Below, one piece after another: positions 32,796 through 44,689 of a DNA stretch of 64,000 bases. The notes under the pieces are model-generated. The model saw only the letters and a list, made by a program, of their open reading frames with translations. It had not been told where the DNA came from and ran no database searches. Position 1 is the first letter of the stretch, and every line of letters starts with the position of its first letter. Both the position numbers and the translations under genes were made by a program. The stretch comes from Nymphaea colorata (Eukaryota > Streptophyta > Magnoliopsida > Nymphaeales > Nymphaeaceae), in the NCBI RefSeq assembly GCF_008831285.2, contig NC_045145.1:8430802-8494801 (forward strand), given 5' to 3'.

Positions 32796-35700
32796 TCCTG
32801 AACTTTAGGCAATGTCTACTCGTATATCCTTTTTCTGCTAGTAGATCCCTTTTGCAGATTCATAGGTCCCTCTATGGACAAGGGTATCAAGACCCTATAA
32901 CAACATTTCACATGTAACCACCACATACAAGCATTTTGACCACAGAAAAACGTCCAGGAAGAGATAATCAATGCAAGATTATTATAAGCAAAAAGAAAGA
33001 TCACTATCATGAGTGTGTAGATAACCTTTGGAGTCAAGAATAAAAGGTAGATCTTTGGCCCTTTACTTTTACATATTCCATACATATGCAAAGGGAGGGA
33101 AAATAAGAAGGTGCAGATCTAGCAACTTACATTGTCATTGATGTTGCTGTAACAAAACTATAAATTTTTACTTGCCATGAAACTTCTTCATTTGGTCCTT
33201 TTAAAGCAATTAATGACTTTTTCCTTCACTTGTCAATAACTTTCTGCCAGTATTTTCCAACAAAGATGTCATTCACTAGTAACTCTATCATAGAACATGA
33301 AAGTAAAACCTAAGATGTTAAATCTTATGGAACATCTGTCTTTGCATTACCTAACATTACCATGGTATCATGTATCACTAGATTGCCATGTGCTAATGTT
33401 TCTACAAGGACAAAGTAGTGTGGTTTGCACTTTACAATGTTGCAGCACTTGAGTACCATGTGTCATGAAATAATCTAGCATTTTCTGCACTTTAAACACG
33501 TTAGTTATTGCTGTAGTAGAGTGTCATGTGTCATGACATTGTCTGCATGTTCAGTGCCATAAGACACATAAACCACTACCCAACATAAAGCATCTTGACA
33601 ATGGTTCTTCTTGAGAAAATGAAAACTCTATTTTATTGTCATACCCGCCACAAAATCATAAGTATCTTTAACTAAAATTAGCAATTAGAACGTGAAAAAA
33701 TTACAGGTCCTCATGCAACTTCATAGCTTTTCGCATGTAGTGGCAAAAGAGACTAATAATGTGAAAAACACCTCTACATAAGTGAGTAATGCATGAATAG
33801 CATGACTGTACAGGTATTAGAGGCATCAGTGTAGGAAATTATTCAAAGAACCTATGGGTCTTCCATCTAATGCCAAAGTAGCAAAATTCATGAGCAAGTA
33901 TAACATCCCACAAGATCAATGGGAATCCATTACCAAGTATTTTGCTGAAGATAAGTCAAAGGTATGTATATTACATTTGTATATAATGGGTTTCTAATAT
34001 AAAGACAACATTACATAGAAATATAAATTTATATTTTTTACATTAAGTTGCTTTCGTGTTTCAATAAATCAGTAAAAAAAATGCACAGGCATGTACTAAA
34101 TAGAAGTACTTGCAAAAAACTACATGTTATCTTTTTTCATATATTATATGACTACATATATTAACTTATATTTTGTATTAATTGTAATATAGTTTGGGAA
34201 AAATTCTGAGCAACCATCATATGATGAGTTGTTCTAGGACCAGCAAGAACCTGAATGACTAACCCTGAAATCAATGCTATGATAGTAAGTCTCATTTGAA
34301 CAATTACATTCTTCTATCTCAGCAGCATATATGTTATCATATACTCTCCAAGATTAGATAGAGACCACGTAAAAAAAACCAGGAATAATGATAATGGATA
34401 ACCATGGTTAAACCTCAAAATGACACTAATTAAAGAAAAAATAAAAACTACTAAGAAGCAAGACAACCAACACTAAACCTCGAGAGGGTCCTAATTAAAA
34501 TAATTCTCACCCAATGGTCCTACAATAACAACTAACAATCTTAAAGCTCAAAAAATATGACCATACAACATGCTAGGCTTCCTTACAACATGCTGGTACT
34601 GCATTACATAATTCCAAAACAAATCTCACCCACAAAACAAGAGGAAAAATGAAAATAAATTTCAGAGACTTAAAGAGTGCTGCAAGTTAACCAGTGTCAC
34701 TTTCGTACTTAAAAAATGATCTAAATTCCAACACTAAAACACTAATTCCTTACAATTACTAGCATATGAAGTCTCACCCTGAAGCGACAAGAATAGTATA
34801 TAACAAGATGCATCCACGGAGTAGCCAATGACAAGCAGCTTCCCCAACTATACATATTCTCTTATGCATCAGGGCCACAAAGAATAAGAGTTCACATAAT
34901 TTATTTGTGGAACATGAAACTATATAGCCGTTACATTTTCTAAGTATAAAGCACCTTTGTATAAATAGAAAATGTAGATGCACAATCAAGAAAATAATTA
35001 GAAGTTATCTGTTTCCTATCACTACTTTTATCTGAGTAAACACTAGTATTTTTCCTTTTCAAGCAGATTATCTTGATCACTAGAAGAAGCACATGTTCAG
35101 GCTGTGCATCTCCATCAGTATTGTGACAGAAGAACCTAATTGAGTAATATGAAAACAATGCAGGTAACTTCCTATGGAGAAGGGACTCCATCAAACTGCT
35201 GCTTTACAAACAAAAAATGAATGAATGAATGGCATTCATTTGAAGAGAGCTTCCACATTCTCTCTCTATTTACTTTTTATCACTTGGAATATTTAAACTA
35301 AAGGAAAAACAAAGCAATTCATGTAGCCACCATCAAAAGATAACAAGAGAGAGAGACCCAAAAGCAACTCACTATCCCTATGCATTTTCCTTTTTTTCCT
35401 ATGGTGAATGCATCCTTCTGCCATTGATCAAACTGGTTGGCTATTTCTCTTTCCATCCCCTCCAACCCCCAAAGAAGGCATTCTTGCTTTAAGAACAAAC
35501 TGCTTTGTTGCCTCCCACCAAAGACTGTTTTGTTACCCCTTTCCAAGGGATACCTTGGATGATGCCCTAAGGGGATATTGCTCTCACCATGAGAAGGAAT
35601 CATTGGCCTTCTACATTTGAACCTCAATTGTGGAAGTTTCTAGGAATAGAGTTCCACTATTGCCATCTTTAGGGCTAGAAAGGGAGAGTCACTATAGTTC

Positions 35701-35899
35701 AGAAGAAAAAGTTTATTTCTAGTTTAAGTCCACGCAACATGTTTGTTGTGCACATGACCTTGTAAAATTAAGGAAACTAGGGCTATTTTGCTTTTATCTC
35801 TGATGGGTTGTGCAGTTGGGCAACCATTGATATCTGTTGATGGCTTTTCCACCATGTGCCGATGCTCTAGTAGACATATGCAAATTTGTGGCCAACTGT

Positions 35900-37990
35900 G
35901 TTTGCCATCAAAGGCTCCTCACCACTCTCCGAACGTGCTACCTCCCATCAATATGAGACTAATGTAGTGTAGTAGGACCAGCATGTCCCTAGCTCACCAA
36001 ATCTTCGAACACATAATATGAAAATTCATTTTCCAACGCCTCGGAAGCCATTTCTACTACTTCATGTCATTTTCTATATAAGTTAAATTCCATATTGATA
36101 GCCAGCCATGGAAATCTTTTTATGCCAAAATGGCAAGCCACTTTCAACAATACCTCTCCTGCCTTCTTACAATCGATGATTAAGTGGTGATTATTTTCTC
36201 CTAGTCTCCTATAACATACATCTATTGAACAAACTTATTCTCATTTCTTCGATATTGTCATGAATGGGAGTCTTCCTACACAGGCAAGGTATACAAACCA
36301 ATGTGCCCTTGCGAATGCTTTGCTTATCCAAATCTGATCTCTCCACCTATTCTGCCCTCCCCTTTGTTTAAGAACTTCAAGAATCTCTCCAACCTTTAAT
36401 TCCTTTGTCCCTCTGTCCCTTCATATCAAATGATCTTTCTCCCTACTCGGCACCAGGGTTCACATCTATTCAACCACCTTTTGTCTAAACCAATCATCAG
36501 CATAGATAATGTCACTAAAGTTTTCATTGACGAATAGGAATTATCGTTAGTATACACTGCTAACTTTTGCTAACGCAAATGATCATCAATGTCTACCACT
36601 AGTTTGCCAATGTTGTTGACCATCAGTATCACCTCTAATTTTTACAAATGGCCTCTTCCATCAGTGTACATTTTTGAAATACTGACCCACAAATGGAATA
36701 GTAAACAACAATAATTTAATGACAAACTCTTGTGCTTCAGTAAAACCAACCGTTTTAATAATGTGTTGAATGCATCAATAATGCTTAGTGAACTTCATCG
36801 ATGTCTAGTACTATGTCAGTAAATGAGAGTTTTATTGATGTGTGAGTCATGTAGGCAAAAACTTGGTATATATTTTTATATTAATTTCTATTTTGTAGAA
36901 CCCAAATAATAGAATACAAACATAATTCTAATACAATTTTGTAATTAATGAAATGCAAAGCATATTATCACAAAATACAAGGTCTCCTCAACTTTAGAAA
37001 ATCTCTTCAATAACATATACAATACACAACGATGACAAATATCTTAACAAAGTATATGAAAACTAAAATAAACGCAAGAGAGTTTTTGATATATATAGTC
37101 CATCTTCCATGTTAAGATGGTGCTTGTACATCATATTCAACACATCATAACAAGTCTAAGAATTTAGCCTTCAAAGTTGGCTTACATGTATCAATTGTAG
37201 AAATGTGGAGATGCGGCAGACCTCATATAAGAAGTATGTTATAAAAAATTGTATGAAAAGTTTAACATATAATACATATAAGACTTAGCTAAGTGATCCT
37301 AAAAGCAATCCTTGATTTAATTTATATGATCTTCGAGCATATCTACCCTTGCACATTTAGCCACAAGTTCAGGGACCCTAGCACTGGTTGCCTCGAGCTC
37401 AGATACTCAGGCACATGTTGCTTTTCATCATGTAACATGCTTGCCAGCAGGACTTGATTGCATGCTCCCAGCTCCTTCATTTATTCTTTTTACTTCTTCA
37501 ACAAATAGTTGAACTTTCCAAGAAATGTGATGCATTTCCCTAGTACTGCTTTGCTCTTTCTGCTCAGAATAATTTCATCATGCTATGTTTCATCCATTTA
37601 GAGTTGCTACAAGAATCCTAAATGGCAGTACACTACATGAGAAGCTAGGTTATGCTTTATTAAACAAAGGTGCCTTGTATAAGAAAGTTAATTTACTTTC
37701 CAGCTACATACCTTCTTATCCACTTTATCCATCAATGGTTTGGACATATTCTCCACCAAATTTCATGCAGACTAGGGTAACTCTAAATATAAGATAGGTA
37801 CCTTTGTCAATGCTTCACTCCAAAATGCTCATTAATTAAGAATCACTCTGCTTTTCTTTCAAGCTCATTAAAAAAGCGCTTAATGTTACTAAGAGATGGA
37901 ATAGAAGTTCTACTAAAAAACATTACATTGTCTAGAAATATAATGTTGTCTGAAACTTGATTTCTTTAACCAATTTTTGAAACCAAATTG
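35900..37990 (-). pseudogene. LINE ORF2 relic (3' part of RT to zf-RVT)
   Basis: Minus-strand pieces in several frames match the order found in the LINE at 25.8-31.1 kb. They are: VMFFSRTSIPSLSNIKRFFNEL at about 37,860-37,930 (the region after the FADD box); KVCSWKVN-LSYTRHLCLIKHNLASH at about 37,610-37,720; and WRDQIWISKAFARAHWFVYL followed by ACVGRLPFMT at about 36,250-36,350 (zf-RVT start). Then come NNHHLIIDCKKAGEVLLKV and CHFGIKRF at about 36,090-36,200. The part between 36,490 and 36,880 interrupts it with unrelated ATCAATGTCTA-type sequence, perhaps a small insertion. No ends are visible. Confidence 0.6.
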
Positions 37991-38199
37991 TGTATTTAGT
38001 GACTAGACAAAAACAACATTTCTGTGAAAAACTAGAAGGGGCAAGGGAGAGCCAAGTTATTAACATCTGTTTGTAAATGTCATTATGTCGAAGCTGTATT
38101 TAATAAACTTGGTTTGTATTATTGCTCAAATACATCTTAAAAGCCTTTTTGGAGGAGCAACCTCCAATGGTGCTTGATAGTGTCACATAAACATGCCCT

Positions 38200-38952
38200 A
38201 ATCCATGTAAAAATATTTTAAAAAAAATCTCCTTTGCATGTCAGTTCTTATGGGTATTATTAGTAAGTTTGTTTATAGTCCATTATTTAGCACTTTGAAG
38301 CATAGACCAATCATTAGTTAGTGAGATATTTAGTCAACGGTGGATTCCAATTTTTTTGTGAATACATATACATAGGTGACATTTTAAGTGAGTGGGAGTT
38401 AAAGAGGTCATCTTTACACACATGCATGTACACTCACACGCACGCATATATATATATATATATATATATGCACTGGGCTGGGCCTATGTTTGAGCAAAGA
38501 TATGTTGAAAGGAGCCATAACTTTTTCAAAAATTTGAAACAGATTTAAGAATGTTTATAGTGTCCAAGATCTTTGATGATATAATAATGGCGAATAAGTA
38601 ACTAATATCTTATGCATGTTGTTCGTTTTATGAACTAGAATTAAGTAACAATCTCACTTTTGAATTTAAATCTGGATCATTCATATATAGGAATTAAAAT
38701 TTTATAAAGTTTATTGCTATTTCAAACTCTAAAAAGCATTTGAAGGTCAACCTATTCTTGATTAATCTAAAAAATGTCTACAAACTATTGAAGAAGTATC
38801 TCATTTCTCATTCAGAGTAGTCAAAGGAAGAGTTTGTGAGGTAGAATATTTTTTAAAGTGTGGGTCATATTGAGTACCATCAGCCATTACCACAAACTCG
38901 GTGAACTGGTTAGATGACATTTCTAGTTGCTACTATTCTTTTTGCAGTCCTA

Positions 38953-38955
<3 letters not shown>
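38200..38955. other. Gene-free AT-rich stretch
   Basis: No gene seen. A short TA run lies at about 38,448-38,469. Confidence 0.5.
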
Positions 38956-38958
<3 letters not shown>

Positions 38959-39002
<44 letters not shown>

Positions 39003-39040
39003 TCTCTCTCTCTTTATGTGTGTGTGTGTGTGTGTGTGTG
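38959..39040. repeat. Compound (CT)n(GT)n microsatellite
   Basis: About 55 bp of CT with small interruptions, then 24 bp of GT. The Ser-Leu and Cys-Val open frame across it is an artefact. Confidence 0.95.
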
Positions 39041-39759
39041 TTTCTCTTAGTTGGATTTGGTGGCAGCTGCCCCCTCTCTCATTGTGTGATTGAAAGGGGC
39101 TCCCTCTCTCTCACATAGCAAGAGAAAGCCTTGTCTCTTCTGTTGTGCAAGATAAAGGGGCTGCCTGCTGCACCAGCCCCTTTTTTCTTGTTTTGTGATT
39201 AAGACGGGCTCCCTCGTTCTTACACATGAGAGAAAGATTGGTGTCTCTTGATGTGCAAGAGAAAGTGGTGCAAGTCTTCATGCCATGGCAGCCCTGTTTT
39301 TCTTATGCATTTGTATTTCCTATGATTAGGGTTTTGGAAATTGCCTATGAAGTGCTTGTATTAATCTTGTCCTTCGTTCTTCACAGGCTTGAACCATGGA
39401 GATTCTAATTGTATAATCCAGTTTTCTTGATAAGAAATTGAAACCTGATTCATCAACAAGCCAATCAGATTCGTACATCTCTCATAATTTGGTATATTAA
39501 AGAGATAGCATAACGTATCCCATCCAAATTTTTTTGTCCAAATACATATCTACATTCCATTCCCTACCTACCATCCAACCATGTGGTTGATCTCCTTCCA
39601 GCACCAAATCATCTCTTTCCAAGCCTAGGATTCCAGGTTTTCATTTTACATGTTCAATGACTATATAGCCCGAGATATTTCTTCATATAAATGCAGCCCA
39701 CCTTGAACTTGGTAATCCCTCAACACCAAATAATGAACTTGATAATCATGACCTCAGTT

Positions 39760-40620
39760 TCAAATGAGTACTTCATCATCAAGTCAAGGACCCCCCATAT
39801 CTCCTTCGTCTACTGGATGGCTTAAGGCTTTCCAATTGATTATTAAATGCAACTTCAAATTTTCCCATACAATAGTTAGCACCCTTTTCACCCAATAATC
39901 ATTCAATAGTGCTTCTCTTAAGCTCTTTATAATTCCCCATATGTATTTGACATATAAATAACAGTAAGGTATCATGGAGATAGATCTTTTCTTTTTCATC
40001 ACAAGAAATCTATGAGATCATTGCCCTATGATATTCCATGCCTAAAATAAATCTACCCCAGATTTTTTGAATTTAACTCTCAAACCTGTCTTCAATAAGG
40101 TTCATCAAGCACGCTTTGTTATACTTAATCGGATATCTATCAGCCTTACATAACAAAATTGGATCACTTGAAAAAGATTGGCCCAAACAGCTAGAGTTTA
40201 ATTTGAAACTCTTGGTGATTCTTATTCTTTTATTCCTCACTTCAATTCTGAAGTTCCTTTTACCCAAGAATGCCCCCTTCTTTCCATGTACTATCATGCT
40301 TATGGATCCCATCAAATTACTATTACCCACAAGAGACAAAACCACAAATTGAAATACAGATGGACATAAGAAGTCCTAGGCCACAGAGTCATAAGCATTA
40401 GAGGTGTCTAGCTTTAGCATCATTGGTTGCCCTTTATTTTTCTCCAATTTACTAAACAACTCAAGCATTGTTAGAAACTGGTCATGGATTATGCGACTTG
40501 GCGAAGAAGGCTCCCTGGTCTTTCCCAACTGCTTTTGCCAAAATATTTATTATCCTTCCCACCATTATGTCAGCAATTTTTTTAAGATTCAACTCTATTA
40601 GTTGAAGCATTTCTTTTTAT
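39760..40620 (-). pseudogene. Second LINE reverse-transcriptase relic
   Basis: Minus-strand fragments show QLIELNLKKIADIMVGRI and KAVGKDQGAFFAKS near 40,500-40,600, then MMLKLDTSNAYDSVA near 40,390-40,430, corresponding to the LK(L/F)DxxKAYDxV core of plant LINE RT. A later piece near 39,780-39,940 reads LNDYWVKRVLTIVWENL and then INWKALSHPVDEGDMGGP, which corresponds to the segment after RT. Because 35.9-38.0 kb also contains post-RT sequence, these are two different LINE copies. Frames are interrupted, with no FADD box or ends seen. Confidence 0.6.
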
Positions 40621-40639
40621 TCATTTTTCAAATAATTCT

Positions 40640-43180
40640 TTAACATGCTTAAATAAATGTTTGGAAGTTTTATTTTATAAATAAAGTATATAGATGACAC
40701 ATATCAAATTATTTTGGTCACTTGTCAGCATGATTACATGGTTTAAAGAAGGAGATAGAGGGGCTCAAGAAACTTGAAGCACACATTCAATTACTATGCA
40801 TATCATAAATTATTTAGACTAAGTAAACATGAGAACTATGTATATTAATTATAAGCAGTTTGATCAACTTGACTGATAGTTCACAAGGTTCCACGCATAA
40901 AATTGCTTATTCAAAAAGGTGACCGAGAACTAGTACTTTAACTTTGAAAACTGACCTTATATGTGACACTATGTGTGTCACTAATCAAGTTTATTATACT
41001 ACTAAAAAATGGGTAAGACTATTTAAACATTTTAGTTAGTCATATTCTTAGCAATTTGGACCCTCAAGAGCCTTTAGATTTCCATTTCTTTTTTCCCTAT
41101 AAAAGTTTTTTATTATTTCTGATGCTCTTTTTTTTACAATGTTACTATTAAGTGGAGCAATGTGTCACCAAAAGCTTGTGCAGGAAATATTGCACATAAA
41201 AACCAGTTGCTGTTCTCATTTAACCAAAAAGCCTCCTACTCTCTCTTGCTCGTGCTAGTACACAGGTTCGCTCACTTATGTCTTTCAACAGCAACCCCCT
41301 GTCTCACTCTATGTGCCTTTGGATAGAGGCATTATGCCCTTCTCTGGCAGGTCAGGTACTACAATGGAAGCCCTTATTCTTCTCTCTCTCTCTCTAAAGC
41401 CCTTCTCTAGCACATTGAGGGCTACAACAGCAATCCCTAATATCTAGATGAATGTGGTTTGGTATGCACATTACCAAAGGGCCTGTTATCATGAATTGAG
41501 TAGTCCTTTGTCATTTGCTTGGGGGCAATTGAATTGGTACCTAAATAATTTGGAAAAGTCATTATCAATTCTTATGTAAGGAAAAAAATAGAAAAAGAAG
41601 GATTTCGAGCTGATCCATATGAATAGCTAATGCATGATTAAAAACCACAATGATATATTTTCATTTTATTTTCTTCATTTTCTAAACCATTCATTATTTG
41701 TATTAACTCATAATCTCTCATTGCCTCCATCCTTTCCTTTATTAGGCATTGTCCATGCAGTGCTCTAAGAATTTTAACTACAAGAATAATGTTCTATGGT
41801 GATCAAGACATTATGGTGTCATTTGTCATGCCATTGAAACTCATTGACTGAAAGTAATTAAGTAACCACTTATTCAAATGGCATGTGGTATCAGTTCTTT
41901 CTATTAAACTAACCAATCTGTGGCCAGTGGTGACCATTATCATATAATGCATTTCTTTTGATTTTATTAGACAAGTTTTTTATTATTCAATGCTAGTCAT
42001 GTTATTTGGGGCAATCTTTCGCTTGGCTATGAGAAAAGGCTACCTTTAATTGGAAATTCTATAGGATGCCTTAGCAAATTTTTGTCCCACTATATATGAG
42101 GTCATAAAGTACTCTTCATCAACGTTTAATAGCCTTCAAATTGGAGAATTCATATGTGTTTTGCTGTAGCAAGTTGTTATAGTATGTTGCTTGAAAGATC
42201 AACATGGTACAGGTTTCCATTGTCAATAATAGTTTCCCAAATCGTGATGCAAGGAGACATAGTAGAATTGTTGTTCTTGATATGTTTTTGATGATTTAGA
42301 TTATTGTTACAAACTGAAAATTCTTTGCACGAGGTACTGCATTTAGCCATTACCAACAGCCAGTAGGGGCTGAGAGTTTTTCCTACTAATTAAGCTAGAG
42401 TTTATGACTTTAATAGCAAGCTGAACCCAATCCTTTCAATTTTTCTTCAAAATAAACTCTTTGATGCAAAGGTCATGAGTTGCAAACCCCATTCAAGTAT
42501 ATGAATATGAAAATACACAATAAAAAATGTATATATCTAGAATTGGGACTGTTGTAGGTGTGAATAGGTTCATTGTGGAACTGCTCTAAGTTAGAGATGT
42601 ACCTACCTTTCTTAGGTGTGGTTCAACATCCTCTCATTCATAACCCTTTGTAGATACCCTCAAATTTTTCATTGCCAAAATAATCATTTTACCTCTCTTA
42701 ATGGAGATTTTGTGCTAATTTTCACAAATCTTTCCAAATATAAAGGTCAAGGATCACATACACGGATTTCATAGCCAAATGTTATGCAATTTGCCCTAGA
42801 GCACTCAGCCTGTTGCCAATCAAAAATTGACCATTTTGTCTCTGATCACCCTCATTTTTCTTAAATCTTGTCCAATTTTCATGAAATAGTTGTGGAACTC
42901 CTGACACTATGTTTTACTAATTTAGTTATAAAAACTCTCATATTTGTAAATGACCAGAAGCTTCCACAAGGTCAAATTTAACTCAAAAGGGCTCATTTCT
43001 GTGTTTTCTGCAATTTCTTCAAACCATAACATCTAATGGTCTCACCAGCTTCATTTTCAAATCTTTTTCAGTATCAACAGGTTACTTTTAGTTGTACCCC
43101 CAATTTCAAAGCTCAATTTCCATCATAAACATTCCCTTTCCATTTATTTCAAATGAAATGAGCTCACTCACTCAATGATT
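40640..43180. other. Gene-free stretch, contains a dispersed repeat
   Basis: No supported gene. A repeat related to 5,640-5,910 lies at about 42,640-42,900. The rest is AT-rich with no recognised ends. Confidence 0.5.
42640..42900. repeat. Dispersed repeat, copy 2 (related to 5,640-5,910)
   Basis: It shares AAATAATCATTTTACC, GACCATTTTGTCTCTGATCA and CCAATTTTCATGAA with the first copy, in order. It is diverged and of unknown class. Confidence 0.55.
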
Positions 43181-43183
43181 CAG

Positions 43184-43431
43184 ATAATTCTCAATGATGG
43201 CACCTTGTCAATCTGTACCATGCTCACATGAATGTATCTTCAGCACCAGAAGAGTATTGCCAAAGCTCATTCATCCTAATTTGAGATCAATGATATCACC
43301 TTGTCAATAATTCTCAATGATGGCACCTTGTCAATCTGTACCATGCTCACATGAATGTATCTTCAGCACCAGAAGAGTATTGCCAAAGCTCATTCATCCT
43401 AATTTGAGATCAATGATATCACCTTGTCAAT
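43184..43431. repeat. Perfect tandem duplication, 123-bp unit
   Basis: Two copies (about 43,184-43,306 and 43,307-43,431) with a constant offset of 123 bp and no mismatch that I can see. The unit contains ACCTTGTCAAT near both ends, which could have primed slippage or unequal exchange. Either it is a very recent duplication or an assembly artefact. Confidence 0.9.
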
Positions 43432-44689
43432 CTTTTTGCTCAAGGTCTGCTGTTTGAAAAAATAAATATAAAGTAAATAGGTGTTAAGTTATCAAATATT
43501 TTGATATTGATGAAATGCTTATTATCTTTACCTTTGATGGGCCTTCCATTGCTCTAACGGGACATCTTTGGACGATTATTCAATTAGTCTTGCAAATTAT
43601 TGAACTTATTGTAGATATGTCTATGACTATGCATTCTGTTTCTCCAAAACGTATTAAATGAACACTCATGTTGTCAACTTCTAACGTTGGTGTAATATTG
43701 CTGCATTGAAAGAAAGTAAAGTTAAACCAACCAAAAATCCAAGTAAAATGTTTATATGAATAATATACTTTTATATGATCCTATAAAGCTTCCTTGTAAG
43801 TAATAGCAAGTCTTTTGAACTCAAAGTAGTTTAAGGGTATCTTGTGAGTATCTTAAGCTACCTTCCATATGAATCTGCTCAGGTTTTGTGTTGCGTCACC
43901 TATAGGTTGATAATATGAATTGTATGTAACTGTTTTTTATCTCTTGATGACCAATTAATGGTTGCTAAAGCACGTGATGCTCCTTGTTTCCTTATACATA
44001 AGTTCAGAACTATGCAAACCAAGGAAAAAATCTTTAGTATCATCAATGCAATTTAAAATATGACAAACATTGTTAGCATAAAAAAATTAAAAAATTTGTG
44101 GAGACATATTCTTCTTCTTGAGTCTTCTCTAAGCTATAACGAGGATGCGGATCTCGAATATGAGACATCAGCATATCAACAACACATTATTTAACATATA
44201 CTTTTATCAAAATTGTGATTAACCATAATGTATAACCAAACTAAAGGTTGCGAACTTCTCTAAAAAAAAATCAAGTTGTATGCACTAACATATCAAGTTC
44301 AATTTAACATATTGTCAATTAACATTGTGAAGAGTATGACAAAATGTATCATGAAAATGTGTTGTCATGTTTTACGTGTAACTACATCCATTGCTCATTT
44401 TGTTTCGTTCTATTCATTATAGCATTTGTGTCATGATGAATAGTAACCCCTTTAACATCATTTCTAACAATACATACTTCACTATCTTCATTGTTTGAAG
44501 CTAATAGTGCTCTATCACGTTGAACGCACTCTTAGTTATTGATATCTTCAAGCTCCTCATTTTTGTCTTCAGTAGGTTGTAATAGTATATAATAAAAATC
44601 ATAAAGTCTTTTTTGAAGGGCAACTTGCCATTTTGGTTAAATAGGATCCTCAACATAAAACATTTGTTTCACTTGACTTGCAAAAAAAA

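Larger units (their letters stand above)
31088..35890. other. Gene-free stretch with minor repeats
   Basis: No supported gene. It holds a GT/TA/GA microsatellite at 32,219-32,270, a probable repeat at about 32,595-32,795, and otherwise AT-rich sequence. Open frames at 31,614-31,997 (plus) and 35,319-35,627 (minus) have no recognisable domain and low-complexity composition. Confidence 0.45.

Noticed and set aside
35319-35627. 102-codon minus-strand frame
   Set aside because: No recognisable domain, no promoter evidence, and composition no different from its non-coding surroundings.
36490-36880. Possible CACTA or MITE end in ATCAATGTCTA-type sequence
   Set aside because: The words recur but I found no CACTA terminus, inverted ends or target duplication.
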